From: Streptomyces lunaelactis
GTDB lineage: Bacteria > Actinomycetota > Actinomycetes > Streptomycetales > Streptomycetaceae
Direction: 5' to 3'
Assembly: GCF_003054555.1 (NCBI RefSeq)
Contig: NZ_CP026304.1
Location: forward strand, 7,254,001-7,318,000
Length of the DNA: 64,000 nt
The notes beneath the pieces are model-generated. The model worked only from the letters and a program-made list of their open reading frames with translations, was not told the DNA's origin and made no database searches. This document shows positions 42,305 through 51,172 of the stretch, in pieces (positions within the stretch are counted from its first letter, which is position 1; every line of letters starts with the position of its first letter). The position numbers and the translations under genes are program-made.

Positions 42305-42858
42305 CGCGATGGGAGCGGCCCGCGGCAGGCCGTGAGCCCGCAGCCACAGCACTTCTGGGCTGGCTGAAGGATCCGCACGCGCCGAGGCTCTGCCTGATAT
42401 CGGGGTCTGAAGGATGCGGCAAGTCGACGCTGCTTGCATGGCTGGTTCGCCACGGAGGCAGTTCGGGAGTGCCTGCCGAGCGAGCCGTCCATGTGGTAGC
42501 GCCTTTCGCCGGCGACAGTCTGCAAGGCTTGACCTGGGCTCTGGCAGACCAACTGGACGTCGTGGCGCGCGCTCCCGGCGAGCTGCTGGACAGACTGGGC
42601 CCCGATACGCGACGGACCGTGATCGTGCTGCCGGACGTTCGCTCCGAAGACGTCGCCGAGTTCGCGGGGAAACTCGCCGGTCTGGCCCATCTACGCCTGA
42701 TCGTCGAGGCCCGCACCGGAACTGCCCCTCACGAGGCGCTGACCGGGCGAGGCTGGGCAGAGCTGGACTTGGACCTGGAACAGTGGACGGATCCTCAGCG
42801 CTTCGAGGAATGGGGAGCAGCGCACCCTCCGACCTTCGGTGTGGACGCCACCGCTTGA
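42301..42858 (+). CDS. P-loop ATPase half of a gene split by an in-frame TGA
   Basis: The 185-residue protein has Walker A SGSEGCGKSTLL (about 34-45), then a Walker-B-like VIVLPDV about 100 and LIVEARTG, the arrangement of small STAND/AAA-type NTPases found in large SUKH-4 proteins. It begins in the stop of the SUKH-4/deaminase gene. It ends with TGA at 42856, but the same frame stays open beyond it and continues smoothly into the 42880 protein. It is therefore probably the N-terminal third of one protein, and the TGA a nonsense mutation, a sequence error or a readthrough site. Confidence 0.6.
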   Translation: MTRWERPAAGREPAATALLGWLKDPHAPRLCLISGSEGCGKSTLLAWLVRHGGSSGVPAERAVHVVAPFAGDSLQGLTWALADQLDVVARAPGELLDRLGPDTRRTVIVLPDVRSEDVAEFAGKLAGLAHLRLIVEARTGTAPHEALTGRGWAELDLDLEQWTDPQRFEEWGAAHPPTFGVDATA

Positions 42859-42879
42859 GCAACCTCGAAGCCGGTCGAC

Positions 42880-43986
42880 TTGTCAGACCCGGCTGCTGTC
42901 TGTGCCGCCGACCCCTGGTTCGTCACGGCCGCCTATGAGGCGGACGCCGACGAGGAGCACGGTGGTCTGCGAAATGCCTGGCTCAGGGCAGGGCAGTCCC
43001 TTTGCCGGGATCAGTCGCCGCCCTCCCGCGCACTGGTCCTGCGCACCGCTCTCTGGGAAGGCGCCGACCCAAGGTTGGCGCCGGCTCTCGATGCGCTCGC
43101 CACAGGCGGACCCTGGAGGGTGGACTGGGTGAGAGTGAAGGGTGATGTCGCTCCGCCATGGCCGGGACCGGTGGCCTCGCTGACGGTCGGAACCGGCCCC
43201 TTGGAAGGTTCCCTTGCCACCGTCGACCACCTCGGTACCGTCCGTCTGCTGAGTATGGAGGATGGCTCGCCGCAGGGGCGGACAGCGTCAGGAACGTCGA
43301 ACATCACCGGGTTGTCCGCGCTCTCGGACGGCACGCTTCTCGCCTTGGACGCAGCCGGCCGAACACACGCCGACAGAACACGGGTGGATCATCAGTCCCG
43401 CTCAGGTATCGAGGCGTTGCTGAACGACGGACCGGACGAGAAGCAGATCCTTGTGGAAGTGCTGCAGGACCACGTGGGCACAGCGATCGCCACAACAGTG
43501 AGCTCGGACAAGGGAATCGCAGTCCTGGGGGATGCGTCCGGCACAGTGCGCGTGTTCGGCGATGTGACGGGCGCGGCGGCACTTCATGAGGGGCGCGTGA
43601 CAGCTGTGGCGGCACTCGAGGCCCCTCTCGGAGGAGGCGCGACGGCACCACTGCTCTACAGCGGTGGAACGGACGGGACGGTGCGGGTATGGACTCCTGG
43701 CCATGACCCCTTGGTTTCCCCCCTGATTGGCCGTGCGTGCGGAGTAGTGGCCCTCGACGCGGCATGGAGCGAAGACGGACCGCTTCTCGCAGTCGCCTGG
43801 GCGGACGGGCTTGTACAGCTCCACTGCGTCGAAAAGGGCCGGCATCTCAACTTCCGCCCTGGGGCGCCTGTTCGGGCCGTCGTGGTCACTCCCAGCCGCT
43901 TCGTCGTGATCGGTCTGGACGAAGCGATCGTTCGATTGGCAGCTCACGCTGAGCGGTCGGACTGGAGCCAAGACCCGGCGGAGTGA
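42880..43986 (+). CDS. beta-propeller half continuing the split P-loop protein
   Basis: The 368-residue frame is in phase with the upstream ATPase half, only seven sense codons after the TGA. It begins with a helical stretch (DPWFVTAAYEADADEEHGG, LRNAWLRAGQSL) that looks like the interior of a domain, then holds weak WD40-type repeats (GTVRLLSMEDG, GTVRVFGDVTG, GTVRVWTPG). The start at TTG 42880 is not supported by a good RBS. With the upstream half it makes a NTPase-propeller protein of about 560 residues, a likely regulator of the adjacent toxin locus. Confidence 0.6.
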   Translation: MSDPAAVCAADPWFVTAAYEADADEEHGGLRNAWLRAGQSLCRDQSPPSRALVLRTALWEGADPRLAPALDALATGGPWRVDWVRVKGDVAPPWPGPVASLTVGTGPLEGSLATVDHLGTVRLLSMEDGSPQGRTASGTSNITGLSALSDGTLLALDAAGRTHADRTRVDHQSRSGIEALLNDGPDEKQILVEVLQDHVGTAIATTVSSDKGIAVLGDASGTVRVFGDVTGAAALHEGRVTAVAALEAPLGGGATAPLLYSGGTDGTVRVWTPGHDPLVSPLIGRACGVVALDAAWSEDGPLLAVAWADGLVQLHCVEKGRHLNFRPGAPVRAVVVTPSRFVVIGLDEAIVRLAAHAERSDWSQDPAE

Positions 43987-44085
43987 GCTCGGACTCATTT
44001 GATATGACTGTCATGCAAAGAAGTTGACGGTCTATCAATCAGCGTCAAGGCTGGCGTGGACCGGCCGACGACGGGGGAGTCGCAC

Positions 44086-45618
44086 GTGGGAATGAAGCTG
44101 CCCGATGACCTGGTCGAGGTCCTGAACCTGGTGGGGGTCGACTGGCCGCAGATCGACGAGGACGAGGTGAAGGGCTCGGCCAAGGACTACAGGAACCTTG
44201 CCGAAGGCGTCCGTGATGCGGTCCGGGAAGGCAACGACGCCTGCTCGCACATCGTCGGCGGTAGGAGCAAGGGCGAGACCGTCACGGCCATCGATCGGCG
44301 CTGGGGCAAGCTCACTACCAGGGATCTGGCCACGTTCGCGAAAGGCTGCGACGACCTGGCAGGCGCACTCGATGAGTGCGCAGACCTGATTCTCGGCTGC
44401 AAGATCGCTATCATCGCGGACCTCACGACCGCCGCTGCCGCCGCTACCGCAGGCGTCGTCGGCATGTTCTTCACCTTCGGCGCGAGCGGCCTGCTGTCCG
44501 CGGCCGCCATAGGTATTGCGCGCGTGGCCGTCCATGAGGCCATCGACTATGCCATCAGTGAGATCACGTCGATCGTCACTGAGAAAATCGAGAGCAAGAT
44601 CCTCGCGGAGATCGAGAAGCTGTTCACGGACCGGCTCGGCGGTGGCGGTACATACGACGTCATGGCCCCAGGCAACGCGGACATGGCTCAGGGTCTGGTC
44701 ATCGAGTTCGATGAGTTCGACCGCGCCTCTGGTGATTACAGGAAGACGGCCGATAACTTCGACAAGAAGAAAGGTTCCTTCAAGGAGGGTGGCGGGAATC
44801 GTAAGAGTTCGGTCAAGAAGGACAGTCGGTTCCACAAGCTCGCCACCGTGATGGACAAGGCCGAGGATGCGGTCGATAAGAAGGCCGACGAAATGGTCAA
44901 GACCCTTGAGGAGCACGGCGGCAAGATCGACAAGAGTAAAAGCGGCCACAAAGAGGAAGACGAGCGCCGTAAGCGGGAGTTTGAGAAGTGTAAGAATGGC
45001 GGCGGCGACGATGAAGTCCGCACCTATTTGCTCAACGCCGACGGGTCGGTGCAGCGTCTTTATGAAGACGGGCGAACGAACTCTCTCGACGATGCTGACA
45101 AGAGCCGACTTAACGGCGTGGTACTCAACAACGGGAAGGCATGGATTCCCGACACTCCCAAAGAGAAGAGCGAGTTCTACGCCGATGCAACACATCCCGG
45201 CAGGGCTCCTTCGAGGAAGATCGACTTCGACAGCAAAGACGATCTCGTGCAAGCAACGCAGGCAGCCCGAATCGCGCGAGACGACTACAAGGGAACCAAC
45301 TACGCCGCCGGCCGGTACATCGATCCAGGGACCGGAAAGGAATCCATTCTCGTCGGTTACAGCAATAAGAACGGACACTCCGAGCGAATGATTGGACGCC
45401 CGCTCATACACAATGGAAAAGAGGACGGACTCACCGAGGTTTTCACAGAACGAGAACCCTGCAGGAAGAATCCTCAATGTGCGCGCTGGCTGGATTATTA
45501 CTTCAAAAATGACCTGAACGTCACGCACGTCGCCGACTACTATAAGCCCAACGGAACCACCACGAACGCGGAGCACACTAGATACCTCGACTATTTGAAA
45601 CAGGCGCATGGTAAGTAG
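44086..45618 (+). CDS. polymorphic toxin with CpnT-like N-terminus and C-terminal deaminase
   Basis: The 510-residue protein starts with a WXG100-like/CpnT-type helical domain (VDWPQIDEDEVKGSAKDY, WGKLTTRDLATFAKG), a hydrophobic segment about 103-150, a Lys/Glu-rich linker (about 215-310) and a C-terminal deaminase-like domain. That domain has HSERMIG (His431, Glu433) and TEREPCRKNPQC (Cys459, Cys465), a zinc-dependent deaminase site. The N-terminus predicts type VII secretion. The C-terminal third is less GC-rich with unusual codons (AAT, AAA, ATA), as expected for an exchangeable toxin tip. GGGGGAG six bases before GTG 44086 decides the start. The cognate immunity gene follows. Confidence 0.82.
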   Translation: MGMKLPDDLVEVLNLVGVDWPQIDEDEVKGSAKDYRNLAEGVRDAVREGNDACSHIVGGRSKGETVTAIDRRWGKLTTRDLATFAKGCDDLAGALDECADLILGCKIAIIADLTTAAAAATAGVVGMFFTFGASGLLSAAAIGIARVAVHEAIDYAISEITSIVTEKIESKILAEIEKLFTDRLGGGGTYDVMAPGNADMAQGLVIEFDEFDRASGDYRKTADNFDKKKGSFKEGGGNRKSSVKKDSRFHKLATVMDKAEDAVDKKADEMVKTLEEHGGKIDKSKSGHKEEDERRKREFEKCKNGGGDDEVRTYLLNADGSVQRLYEDGRTNSLDDADKSRLNGVVLNNGKAWIPDTPKEKSEFYADATHPGRAPSRKIDFDSKDDLVQATQAARIARDDYKGTNYAAGRYIDPGTGKESILVGYSNKNGHSERMIGRPLIHNGKEDGLTEVFTEREPCRKNPQCARWLDYYFKNDLNVTHVADYYKPNGTTTNAEHTRYLDYLKQAHGK

Positions 45619-45635
45619 CGGCACGGTAAGGTAGG

Positions 45636-46199
45636 ATGGCGATCGTGAAATTCTCCGTTACTTCGATCCAGTTGGTGCGGGCCTATGGGCTGGAAAACAT
45701 TGTGTACTTCCCGCAGAGCGGGCACGCTGAATTCGATCCGCGCTCGGCGAACTTTCTGAGCTCTGTTGGGCTTCCGCATTCAGAGGTTTTCGCCTCTCGG
45801 GAGAACGTTGAGGACCCGTACCCTGCCAGTTTGGACGCGATCACCTTGGGGAGTCGTTTCGATCACTACGGAATGCCTTGTCCGGCGGAGAGCCGGTCGT
45901 GGTGGATGCTCGGCTACTTGTTCACCTCTCTCGTGGCCGTCGATCCCAAGTCGGGAACGATCTACGCCTTCCCGGAAGGAGCCACCGGTTATATCGAGCT
46001 CCACCGAGATGTCGAGTCCCTGGTGTACGCGCTCATCGAATTCCGCAAACTTGAGGTCGACCACGACAACGACGTTGACCCGGAGGAGCTGTCAGCGCGT
46101 TTCAAGCAAGTGGTCGGTGCCTTCGACCTCACCCCCTTCGCCGACGAGGACTCCCAGTGGAATCTGTCACTGGAGGAACTGGAACACGGCATCTGGTGA
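45636..46199 (+). CDS. SUKH-4-family immunity protein
   Basis: The 187-residue protein has SUKH-4 features: LPHSEVFASRE, ITLGSRFDHYG, a central WWMLGYLFTSLVAVDPKSG and TGYIELHRDVESLVYALIEF, which align with the SUKH core of strands followed by a Ser/Phe/Leu helix. It starts 17 bases after the toxin stop with AAGGTAGG as RBS, so it is made with the toxin. Its low codon bias matches the toxin tip. It should bind and neutralise the deaminase domain. Confidence 0.8.
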   Translation: MAIVKFSVTSIQLVRAYGLENIVYFPQSGHAEFDPRSANFLSSVGLPHSEVFASRENVEDPYPASLDAITLGSRFDHYGMPCPAESRSWWMLGYLFTSLVAVDPKSGTIYAFPEGATGYIELHRDVESLVYALIEFRKLEVDHDNDVDPEELSARFKQVVGAFDLTPFADEDSQWNLSLEELEHGIW

Positions 46200-46421
46200 G
46201 GACGCGTCCTCGGGCTGCGTGGGTCGGACCTGCTGAGCCGACCAAGGGCCGCCGCGTAGAGGTCCTGGACGCCTCCCGGGGAACGGGCGCCCTCGGGGCC
46301 GACCTCCAGATCGCTCTCCTCGCCGAACGCGTTGGTGCCCTCCCTCGTCGATCAAAGTCGACGGCGGCGAACCCGTTGGCTGCTGAATGGCGAGGTCACG
46401 CTACCCCGTTGGTTGCCTGCT

Positions 46422-46541
46422 GGTGTGGATGAGGGAGGGCGCGGGCTGGTCATCGTGGACGCGCTGGCCGACGACTGGGGCGTTCGGCCGTATCCGCCGT
46501 CCGGTCAGTTGTTGCGTGTGATGCCGTTCGTCAGCCTTCCC
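46422..46541 (+). pseudogene. C-terminal fragment of an RsbW-like ATPase
   Basis: The frame reads DEGGRGLVIVDALADDWGVR followed by PYPPSGQLLRVMPFV, the G2 box and last strands of the same HATPase_c_2 family as the genes at 3944 and 40751. No N-terminal half with the N-box lies upstream, and the preceding 200 bases are not coding. It is the third such ATPase trace in the window and a gene remnant, perhaps left by insertion of the toxin locus. Confidence 0.6.
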
Positions 46542-46651
46542 GGAACAGGCCCCACGGGCCCAGGTCAGCTTCACAACTCACCCAACCCGTACGGCCCTTC
46601 TCATGTCACGGCCCGACCGGGACGCACACCATGTCCGCCGAGGCCGTAGAA

Positions 46652-47200
46652 CTACTCGGCCTGAATCGCTTCTGCAGGGACCTCGAAGACGATCTCGAGC
46701 CCGTCGCGCTCGTTCCCCTGCTCGCCGACGCGCGTGAAACCGAAGCCCGCGATGGTGGCCAGGGAGGCGTTGTTGTCGGATCTGATAGTGGCCCGCACGG
46801 TCCTGACACGGGGTTCGGCGGCGGCCCTGACAAGCAGCGCCGTCAGCATGGCGCGGGCATAGCCCTGGCGGCGGTACCCGGGCACGACGGTGTAGCCGAC
46901 CTCGACCATGCCGGCCTCGTCCGGCGGCCCGTGGAACCCGGCGTCGCCGACGACGGCCCCGTCCGGCTCGGACACCGCGGCCCGCGTGATCCAGGGCGCG
47001 GCAGACCGGTCCTCGGCGAGCTGGTCAGCGCGATGGCCGAAGATCCAGCGGGCCCGGTCGCAGACGAAGTACTCGTCAAGGGCGACCCCGGCCTCGGCGC
47101 TGCCGCCAGCCAGGTCACCGTCGGCAAGCGCCCGCAGCGCCTTTGCGGTGAGCTCGACGAAGCGGACGCGTTTGGGGATTGAGGGAAGTTCGTTGTTCAT
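46652..47200 (-). CDS. GNAT-family N-acetyltransferase
   Basis: The 182-residue protein has the GNAT acetyl-CoA-binding motif A (VEVGYTVVPGYRRQGYARAM, about 98-117), with the R-x-x-G-x-A pyrophosphate loop, then motif B SDNNASLATIAGFGFTRVG. It resembles RimJ/RimL-like enzymes, which acetylate protein N-termini or small amines. ATG 47200 is taken over the longer frame, which lacks codon bias upstream. The substrate is not evident. Confidence 0.85.
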   Translation of the reverse strand: MNNELPSIPKRVRFVELTAKALRALADGDLAGGSAEAGVALDEYFVCDRARWIFGHRADQLAEDRSAAPWITRAAVSEPDGAVVGDAGFHGPPDEAGMVEVGYTVVPGYRRQGYARAMLTALLVRAAAEPRVRTVRATIRSDNNASLATIAGFGFTRVGEQGNERDGLEIVFEVPAEAIQAE

Positions 47201-47570
47201 CGCGGAGATGCTCGCCCAGCACCGTAGGGCTGTCCACCGCTTTACGGCCTCGGCAGACGTGGTGATCGTCCCGGTCGGGCCGAGACATGTCGCGAGATGG
47301 GTCTTGGCGTAGGTATCGCGGCGTCCGTGCGGCCCCTCTCTCGTCTCCGACCGATCCGCGCAGCGGGCCACCCACCGCCGGACAGGCACCGAACTCGTCC
47401 TCGTCCGCGACACCGCCCGCTGGTTGATCAGCGCGGCCGTCCCCGGTCTGCGCGCTGAACTTCCCCTCCAGGACCTGGAGTTACTTGCCCGAGGTCCATC
47501 CTCCTGCGAGGATCACATGATCGATGACGCTGGGAATTCCTCAGCATCTTGAGCATCCAGGGAGCTTCGT
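47201..47570. other. intergenic region, no gene seen
   Basis: About 370 bases between divergent genes; it should hold both promoters. GGGAGCTTCG just before 47571 may supply a weak RBS. No coding frame is supported. Confidence 0.35.
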
Positions 47571-48383
47571 ATGGCCGGGAGCGAGCCCCCCGTCCCCAGG
47601 ATCGACACCAGCAAGCCGCATCCGGCCCGGGTGTACGACTGGTTCCTGGGCGGCAAGGACAACTACCCGGTCGATGAGGCGCTCGGCCGTCACATCATGA
47701 GCATCGACAACCGCGCCAAGCATGTCGCCCGGACCAACCGGTGGTTCATGCAGCGCGTCACGCGATGGATGGCAGGGCAGGCGGGCGTACGCCAGTACCT
47801 CGACATCGGCACCGGCATCCCCACCGAACCCAATCTGCACCAGATAGCCCAGGGCGTCGCCCCCGCGTCCCGGGTCGTCTACACCGACAACGACCCGATT
47901 GTTCTGAAGCATGCGGAGGCGTTGCTGCGCAGTACGCCGGAGGGCGTGACCGACTACATCCAGGCGGATGTACGCGAGCCCGGCCGCATCCTCGAACAGG
48001 CAAGGAAAGTCCTGGACTTCGAGCAGCCGATCGCTCTCTCGCTCGTCGCGCTGCTGCACTTCGTCGGCGACGAGCACCGGCCGTACGAGCTGGTGCGCCA
48101 ACTCGTGGACGCGCTGCCGTCCGGCAGCTACCTCGTACTGTCCCAGCTCACCGCCGACTTCGACCCACTGGCCGTCCAGCGCGGCGTCGACATGTACGCG
48201 GCCGGCGGCGTCACGCTCGTGCCGCGCTCGCTCGCCGAGGTCGGGCGCTTCTTCGAGGGGCTGGAGCCGACGGAGCCGGGCGTCGTCCAGCTGACGCGGT
48301 GGCACCCGGAGCTCGGCGTCGACGAGGTCAGCGAGGGGAACGAGGCGGCCTCTCTGTACGCGGGAGTGGCCCGCAAGCCGTAG
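47571..48383 (+). CDS. SAM-dependent methyltransferase of the PF04672 family
   Basis: The 270-residue protein starts with the family hallmark PHPARVYDWFLGGKDNYPVD (about 18-37). It has a SAM motif YLDIGTGIPTEPN (about 78-90), VVYTDNDPIVLKHA for ribose binding and VALLHFVGD in the centre. Actinomycetes carry many members with unknown acceptors. It appears to be a single-gene unit next to a LysR regulator. Confidence 0.88.
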   Translation: MAGSEPPVPRIDTSKPHPARVYDWFLGGKDNYPVDEALGRHIMSIDNRAKHVARTNRWFMQRVTRWMAGQAGVRQYLDIGTGIPTEPNLHQIAQGVAPASRVVYTDNDPIVLKHAEALLRSTPEGVTDYIQADVREPGRILEQARKVLDFEQPIALSLVALLHFVGDEHRPYELVRQLVDALPSGSYLVLSQLTADFDPLAVQRGVDMYAAGGVTLVPRSLAEVGRFFEGLEPTEPGVVQLTRWHPELGVDEVSEGNEAASLYAGVARKP

Positions 48384-48423
48384 TCAGGACCCGCGGCCCC
48401 CAAAAATTGCTTATGATGCGCGG

Positions 48424-49329
48424 GTGTTCGATTCCCGGCACATCAAGACGTTCCATGAAGTGGTCAGGGCCGGTTCGTACTCCGCCGCCGCCCGGGCGCT
48501 CGGCTATACGCAGCCCGCGATCACCCAGCAGATGAAGGCCCTCGAACGAGACGTCGGCACACCGCTGTTCATCCGGGTCGGCCGCGGAATGCGTCTCACC
48601 GAGGCGGGGGAGGCGCTGTCCCGGCACGCCACGGTCATCCTCGACAGCATGTCCGCGGCCCAGCAGCAGATGGGCGCCCTCACCCGGCTGCGCTCGGGAC
48701 GCGTCCGCGTGTGCGCCTTCCCCAGCGCCAGTGCCACCATCATCCCCGAGGCGATGGCGCGGCTGGCCGCAGGGCATCCCGGGGTCCGCGTCGACCTGCT
48801 GGAGAACGAGCCGCCCGAGTCGCTGCAGCGCGTGGTGCGCGGCGAATGCGACATCACGCTCGCCTTCACCTACCCCGGTCTGCATGAACACGTGCCGGAC
48901 GAGCTCGTGGAGATCCCGCTGCTCGAGGACCAGTTGACGGTGCTGCTGCCGGCCGGGCATCCCCTGGCACGGCGACGGGCGGTGCAGCTGGCGGATCTGG
49001 CCGAGGAACGCTGGATAGCGGGGTGCCTGCGCTGCCGGGCCAACCTCCTGCACGAATGCGCGGAGCTGGGCTTCGCGCCGGACATCGCGTTCACGACCGA
49101 CGACAACCTCGTGGTGCAGAGCCTGGTCGCGGAGGGGCTCGGCGTCGCGATGATCCCGGCGCTCGTACTGAACTTCCTCTGCCACCGGAAGGTCACCGGG
49201 CGGCCGCTGCAGCCCGCCTCCCGGCGGCAGATCTCGGCGTACGTCCTGCGGGAGCATCTGCGGATCCCGGCGACTGCGCTGGTACTCGACGAGCTCAGGA
49301 CGGTGGCCGCCAACAAGGTCGGCTGCTGA
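48424..49329 (+). CDS. LysR-family transcriptional regulator
   Basis: The 301-residue protein has an N-terminal winged HTH (SYSAAARALGYTQPAITQQM, about residues 18-37) and a LysR substrate-binding domain (about 90-290). Several Cys lie in the effector domain (AGCLRCRANLLHECAE), suggesting a redox- or sulfur-responsive ligand. The GTG start directly follows an AT-rich -10-like stretch (TGCTTATGAT), so the mRNA may be nearly leaderless. It lies just upstream of the cysteine dioxygenase and YeiH-type genes and probably regulates them. Confidence 0.87.
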   Translation: MFDSRHIKTFHEVVRAGSYSAAARALGYTQPAITQQMKALERDVGTPLFIRVGRGMRLTEAGEALSRHATVILDSMSAAQQQMGALTRLRSGRVRVCAFPSASATIIPEAMARLAAGHPGVRVDLLENEPPESLQRVVRGECDITLAFTYPGLHEHVPDELVEIPLLEDQLTVLLPAGHPLARRRAVQLADLAEERWIAGCLRCRANLLHECAELGFAPDIAFTTDDNLVVQSLVAEGLGVAMIPALVLNFLCHRKVTGRPLQPASRRQISAYVLREHLRIPATALVLDELRTVAANKVGC

Positions 49330-49420
49330 GATTCGCAGCCGTCATCCATAAGCGGGGCTTGGGAAGTGGCGAAGAAGTCGTCGTTGGACGTGATGGATCG
49401 GGTGACGCGACCCTGCCCGT

Positions 49421-49999
49421 ATGACCGCATCGACCGGATCGACCGCCTTCAGGGCCGCGCGTACGACCGACCGTCTCGACGTGCTGATCGCCGAGGTGCG
49501 CGAGGCGGTCGGCCGCGGACTGCCACCGGACCTGACGGCGCATCTGGTCGGTGAGCACCTGGCGCCGCACCTCGGCGCGGAGGATCTGCTCACGCCGGAG
49601 CAGTGCGAGAGCGACCCCGCCTGCTACCGCCAGCACCTGCTGCACGCCGAGCACGACGGGAGCTTCTCGGTCGTCGCGCTCGTCTGGCTGCCAGGCCAGG
49701 GCACGTCCGTGCACGACCATGTGTCGTGGTGTACGACCGGTGTGCACGAGGGCGAGGAGTACGAGCGGCGCTACCGGCTCCTGCCGTCCCCGGCCACCGG
49801 CACGGCCGCCCGTCTCGTGGCCACCGGCGATGTGGTCAACGGCCTGGGCGCGGTGTGCGGATTCGCGCCGCCCGGTGACATCCACCGCGTCTGGAACGCG
49901 GGCGCCGGCCGTGCGATATCCCTCCATGTCTACGGCGCGGACATCTCCCGTATCGGCAGCAGCGTCCGCCGGGTCTACGAGCTGCCGGCCGACCGCTGA
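49421..49999 (+). CDS. cysteine dioxygenase family protein
   Basis: The 192-residue cupin has the CDO metal site: His98 and His100 in SVHDHVSWC, a third His in PPGDIHRVWN (about 155), and the Cys104 position associated with the Cys-Tyr cofactor. It oxidises cysteine, or a related thiol, to the sulfinate with iron and oxygen. Its stop shares one base with the next start (TGATG), so it is coupled to the YeiH-like exporter. Together they suggest sulfur-compound breakdown with export of the sulfite or sulfonate product. Confidence 0.87.
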   Translation: MTASTGSTAFRAARTTDRLDVLIAEVREAVGRGLPPDLTAHLVGEHLAPHLGAEDLLTPEQCESDPACYRQHLLHAEHDGSFSVVALVWLPGQGTSVHDHVSWCTTGVHEGEEYERRYRLLPSPATGTAARLVATGDVVNGLGAVCGFAPPGDIHRVWNAGAGRAISLHVYGADISRIGSSVRRVYELPADR

Positions 50000-51048
50000 T
50001 GGCACTGCTCCGGGAACGGGCGGCCAAGGCGCCCCCTTCCGCTGTCCCGCCGCGCCGACTGCCCGGACTCGCGCTCGCCGTCGCCGGTGTCGCGGTGGCC
50101 TGGTCCGTGCACCAACTGCTGCCAGGCATACCGATGCTGACCGCGGCGGTGGTCCTGGGCATCGTGGCGGCGCATCTTCCCGGTGCGCGCTCCGTCGTCC
50201 GGGGAGCGGCCCGCCCGGGGCTCTCGTACGCAGCGAAACGGCTGATGCGCATCGGCATCGTCCTGCTCGGGCTGAAGCTGAGCCTGGCCGATGTGCTCGG
50301 CCTCGGCTGGGCGACGGTCACCATGGTGCTCGGTGTCGTCGCGGCGACCTTCCTCGGCACCTGGTGGCTCGGCCGCCGGATGGGCCTGCCCGGCGATCAG
50401 CCGCTGCTGATCGCCGCCGGGTACTCGATCTGCGGGGCGTCCGCGATCGGCGCCGTGAGCGAGGCGGCGGACAGCGACGAGCGCGACGCGGCGACATCGG
50501 TGGCACTGGTGACCCTCTGCGGGACGCTCGCCATCGCCGTACTGCCGCTGCTGCAACAGCCGTTGGGGCTGGGCGATGCGGAGTTCGGCCGGTGGGTGGG
50601 CGCGAGCGTCCACGACGTGGGCCAGGTCGTCGCCACCGCCCAGACGGCCGGTCCCGGTGCGCTCGGCGAGGCGGTCCTGGTCAAACTGATGCGGGTGGCG
50701 CTGCTCGCGCCGCTCGTCGCGGCGGTGGCGCTGTCCGTACGCCGCCGACGGGCCGGGTCGCATGCGGCCCCGCCGGGCAGGAAGCGGCTGCCGCTGGTCC
50801 CCCTGTTCGTGGTCGGTTTCCTGGCGATGGTGGTCCTGCGCAGCACGGACCTGCTTCCGGCGGCGGCGATCGACGCGACGCAGACGGTGCAGGAACTCCT
50901 GCTCGCCGCCGCGCTGTTCGGGCTCGGCAGCGCGGTCGATCTGCCGTCGCTGACCCGCACGGGCGGGCGGGTGGCGGCGCTGGGACTCTGCTCGTGGGCG
51001 GTGGTGGCGGGGGTGTCGTACGCCGGAGTGCTGCTGGTCATGGGCTGA
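49999..51048 (+). CDS. YeiH/UPF0324-family putative sulfate exporter
   Basis: The 349-residue membrane protein has about ten TM helices and the family's motifs: LMRIGIVLLGLKLSLADVL (about 80-98), GYSICGASAI (about 140) and VGASVHDVGQVVATAQ (about 200). The family (PF03601) includes YeiH and is annotated as putative sulfate exporters. It is coupled to cysteine dioxygenase, which fits removal of a sulfur oxyanion. It is followed by imperfect tandem repeats. Confidence 0.85.
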   Translation: MALLRERAAKAPPSAVPPRRLPGLALAVAGVAVAWSVHQLLPGIPMLTAAVVLGIVAAHLPGARSVVRGAARPGLSYAAKRLMRIGIVLLGLKLSLADVLGLGWATVTMVLGVVAATFLGTWWLGRRMGLPGDQPLLIAAGYSICGASAIGAVSEAADSDERDAATSVALVTLCGTLAIAVLPLLQQPLGLGDAEFGRWVGASVHDVGQVVATAQTAGPGALGEAVLVKLMRVALLAPLVAAVALSVRRRRAGSHAAPPGRKRLPLVPLFVVGFLAMVVLRSTDLLPAAAIDATQTVQELLLAAALFGLGSAVDLPSLTRTGGRVAALGLCSWAVVAGVSYAGVLLVMG

Positions 51049-51049
51049 C

Positions 51050-51172
51050 GGCGGGCGCCGGCTGAGCAGCGCCGACGCCGGGCGCCGGCCGAGCAGTGTC
51101 AGCCCGAGCAGCCGGGGCGCCGGCGTCCGGTGAGAAGCGTCGACCCCGGGGCGTCAGCCGAGCAGCGTCGGC
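51050..51172. repeat. imperfect tandem repeats of about 27 bp
   Basis: Four units resembling GGGCGCCGGCCGAGCAG and a GTCGAC or similar end lie between the convergent YeiH-like and xylB genes and run slightly into the xylB 3' end. They are GC-rich and self-complementary in places (GGCGCC), and may act as a bidirectional terminator or a repeat-expansion site. Confidence 0.5.

Noticed and set aside
40733..42862. 709-codon minus-strand open frame across the ATPase and SUKH-4 genes
   Set aside because: Spans three plus-strand genes with good motifs and has none itself.
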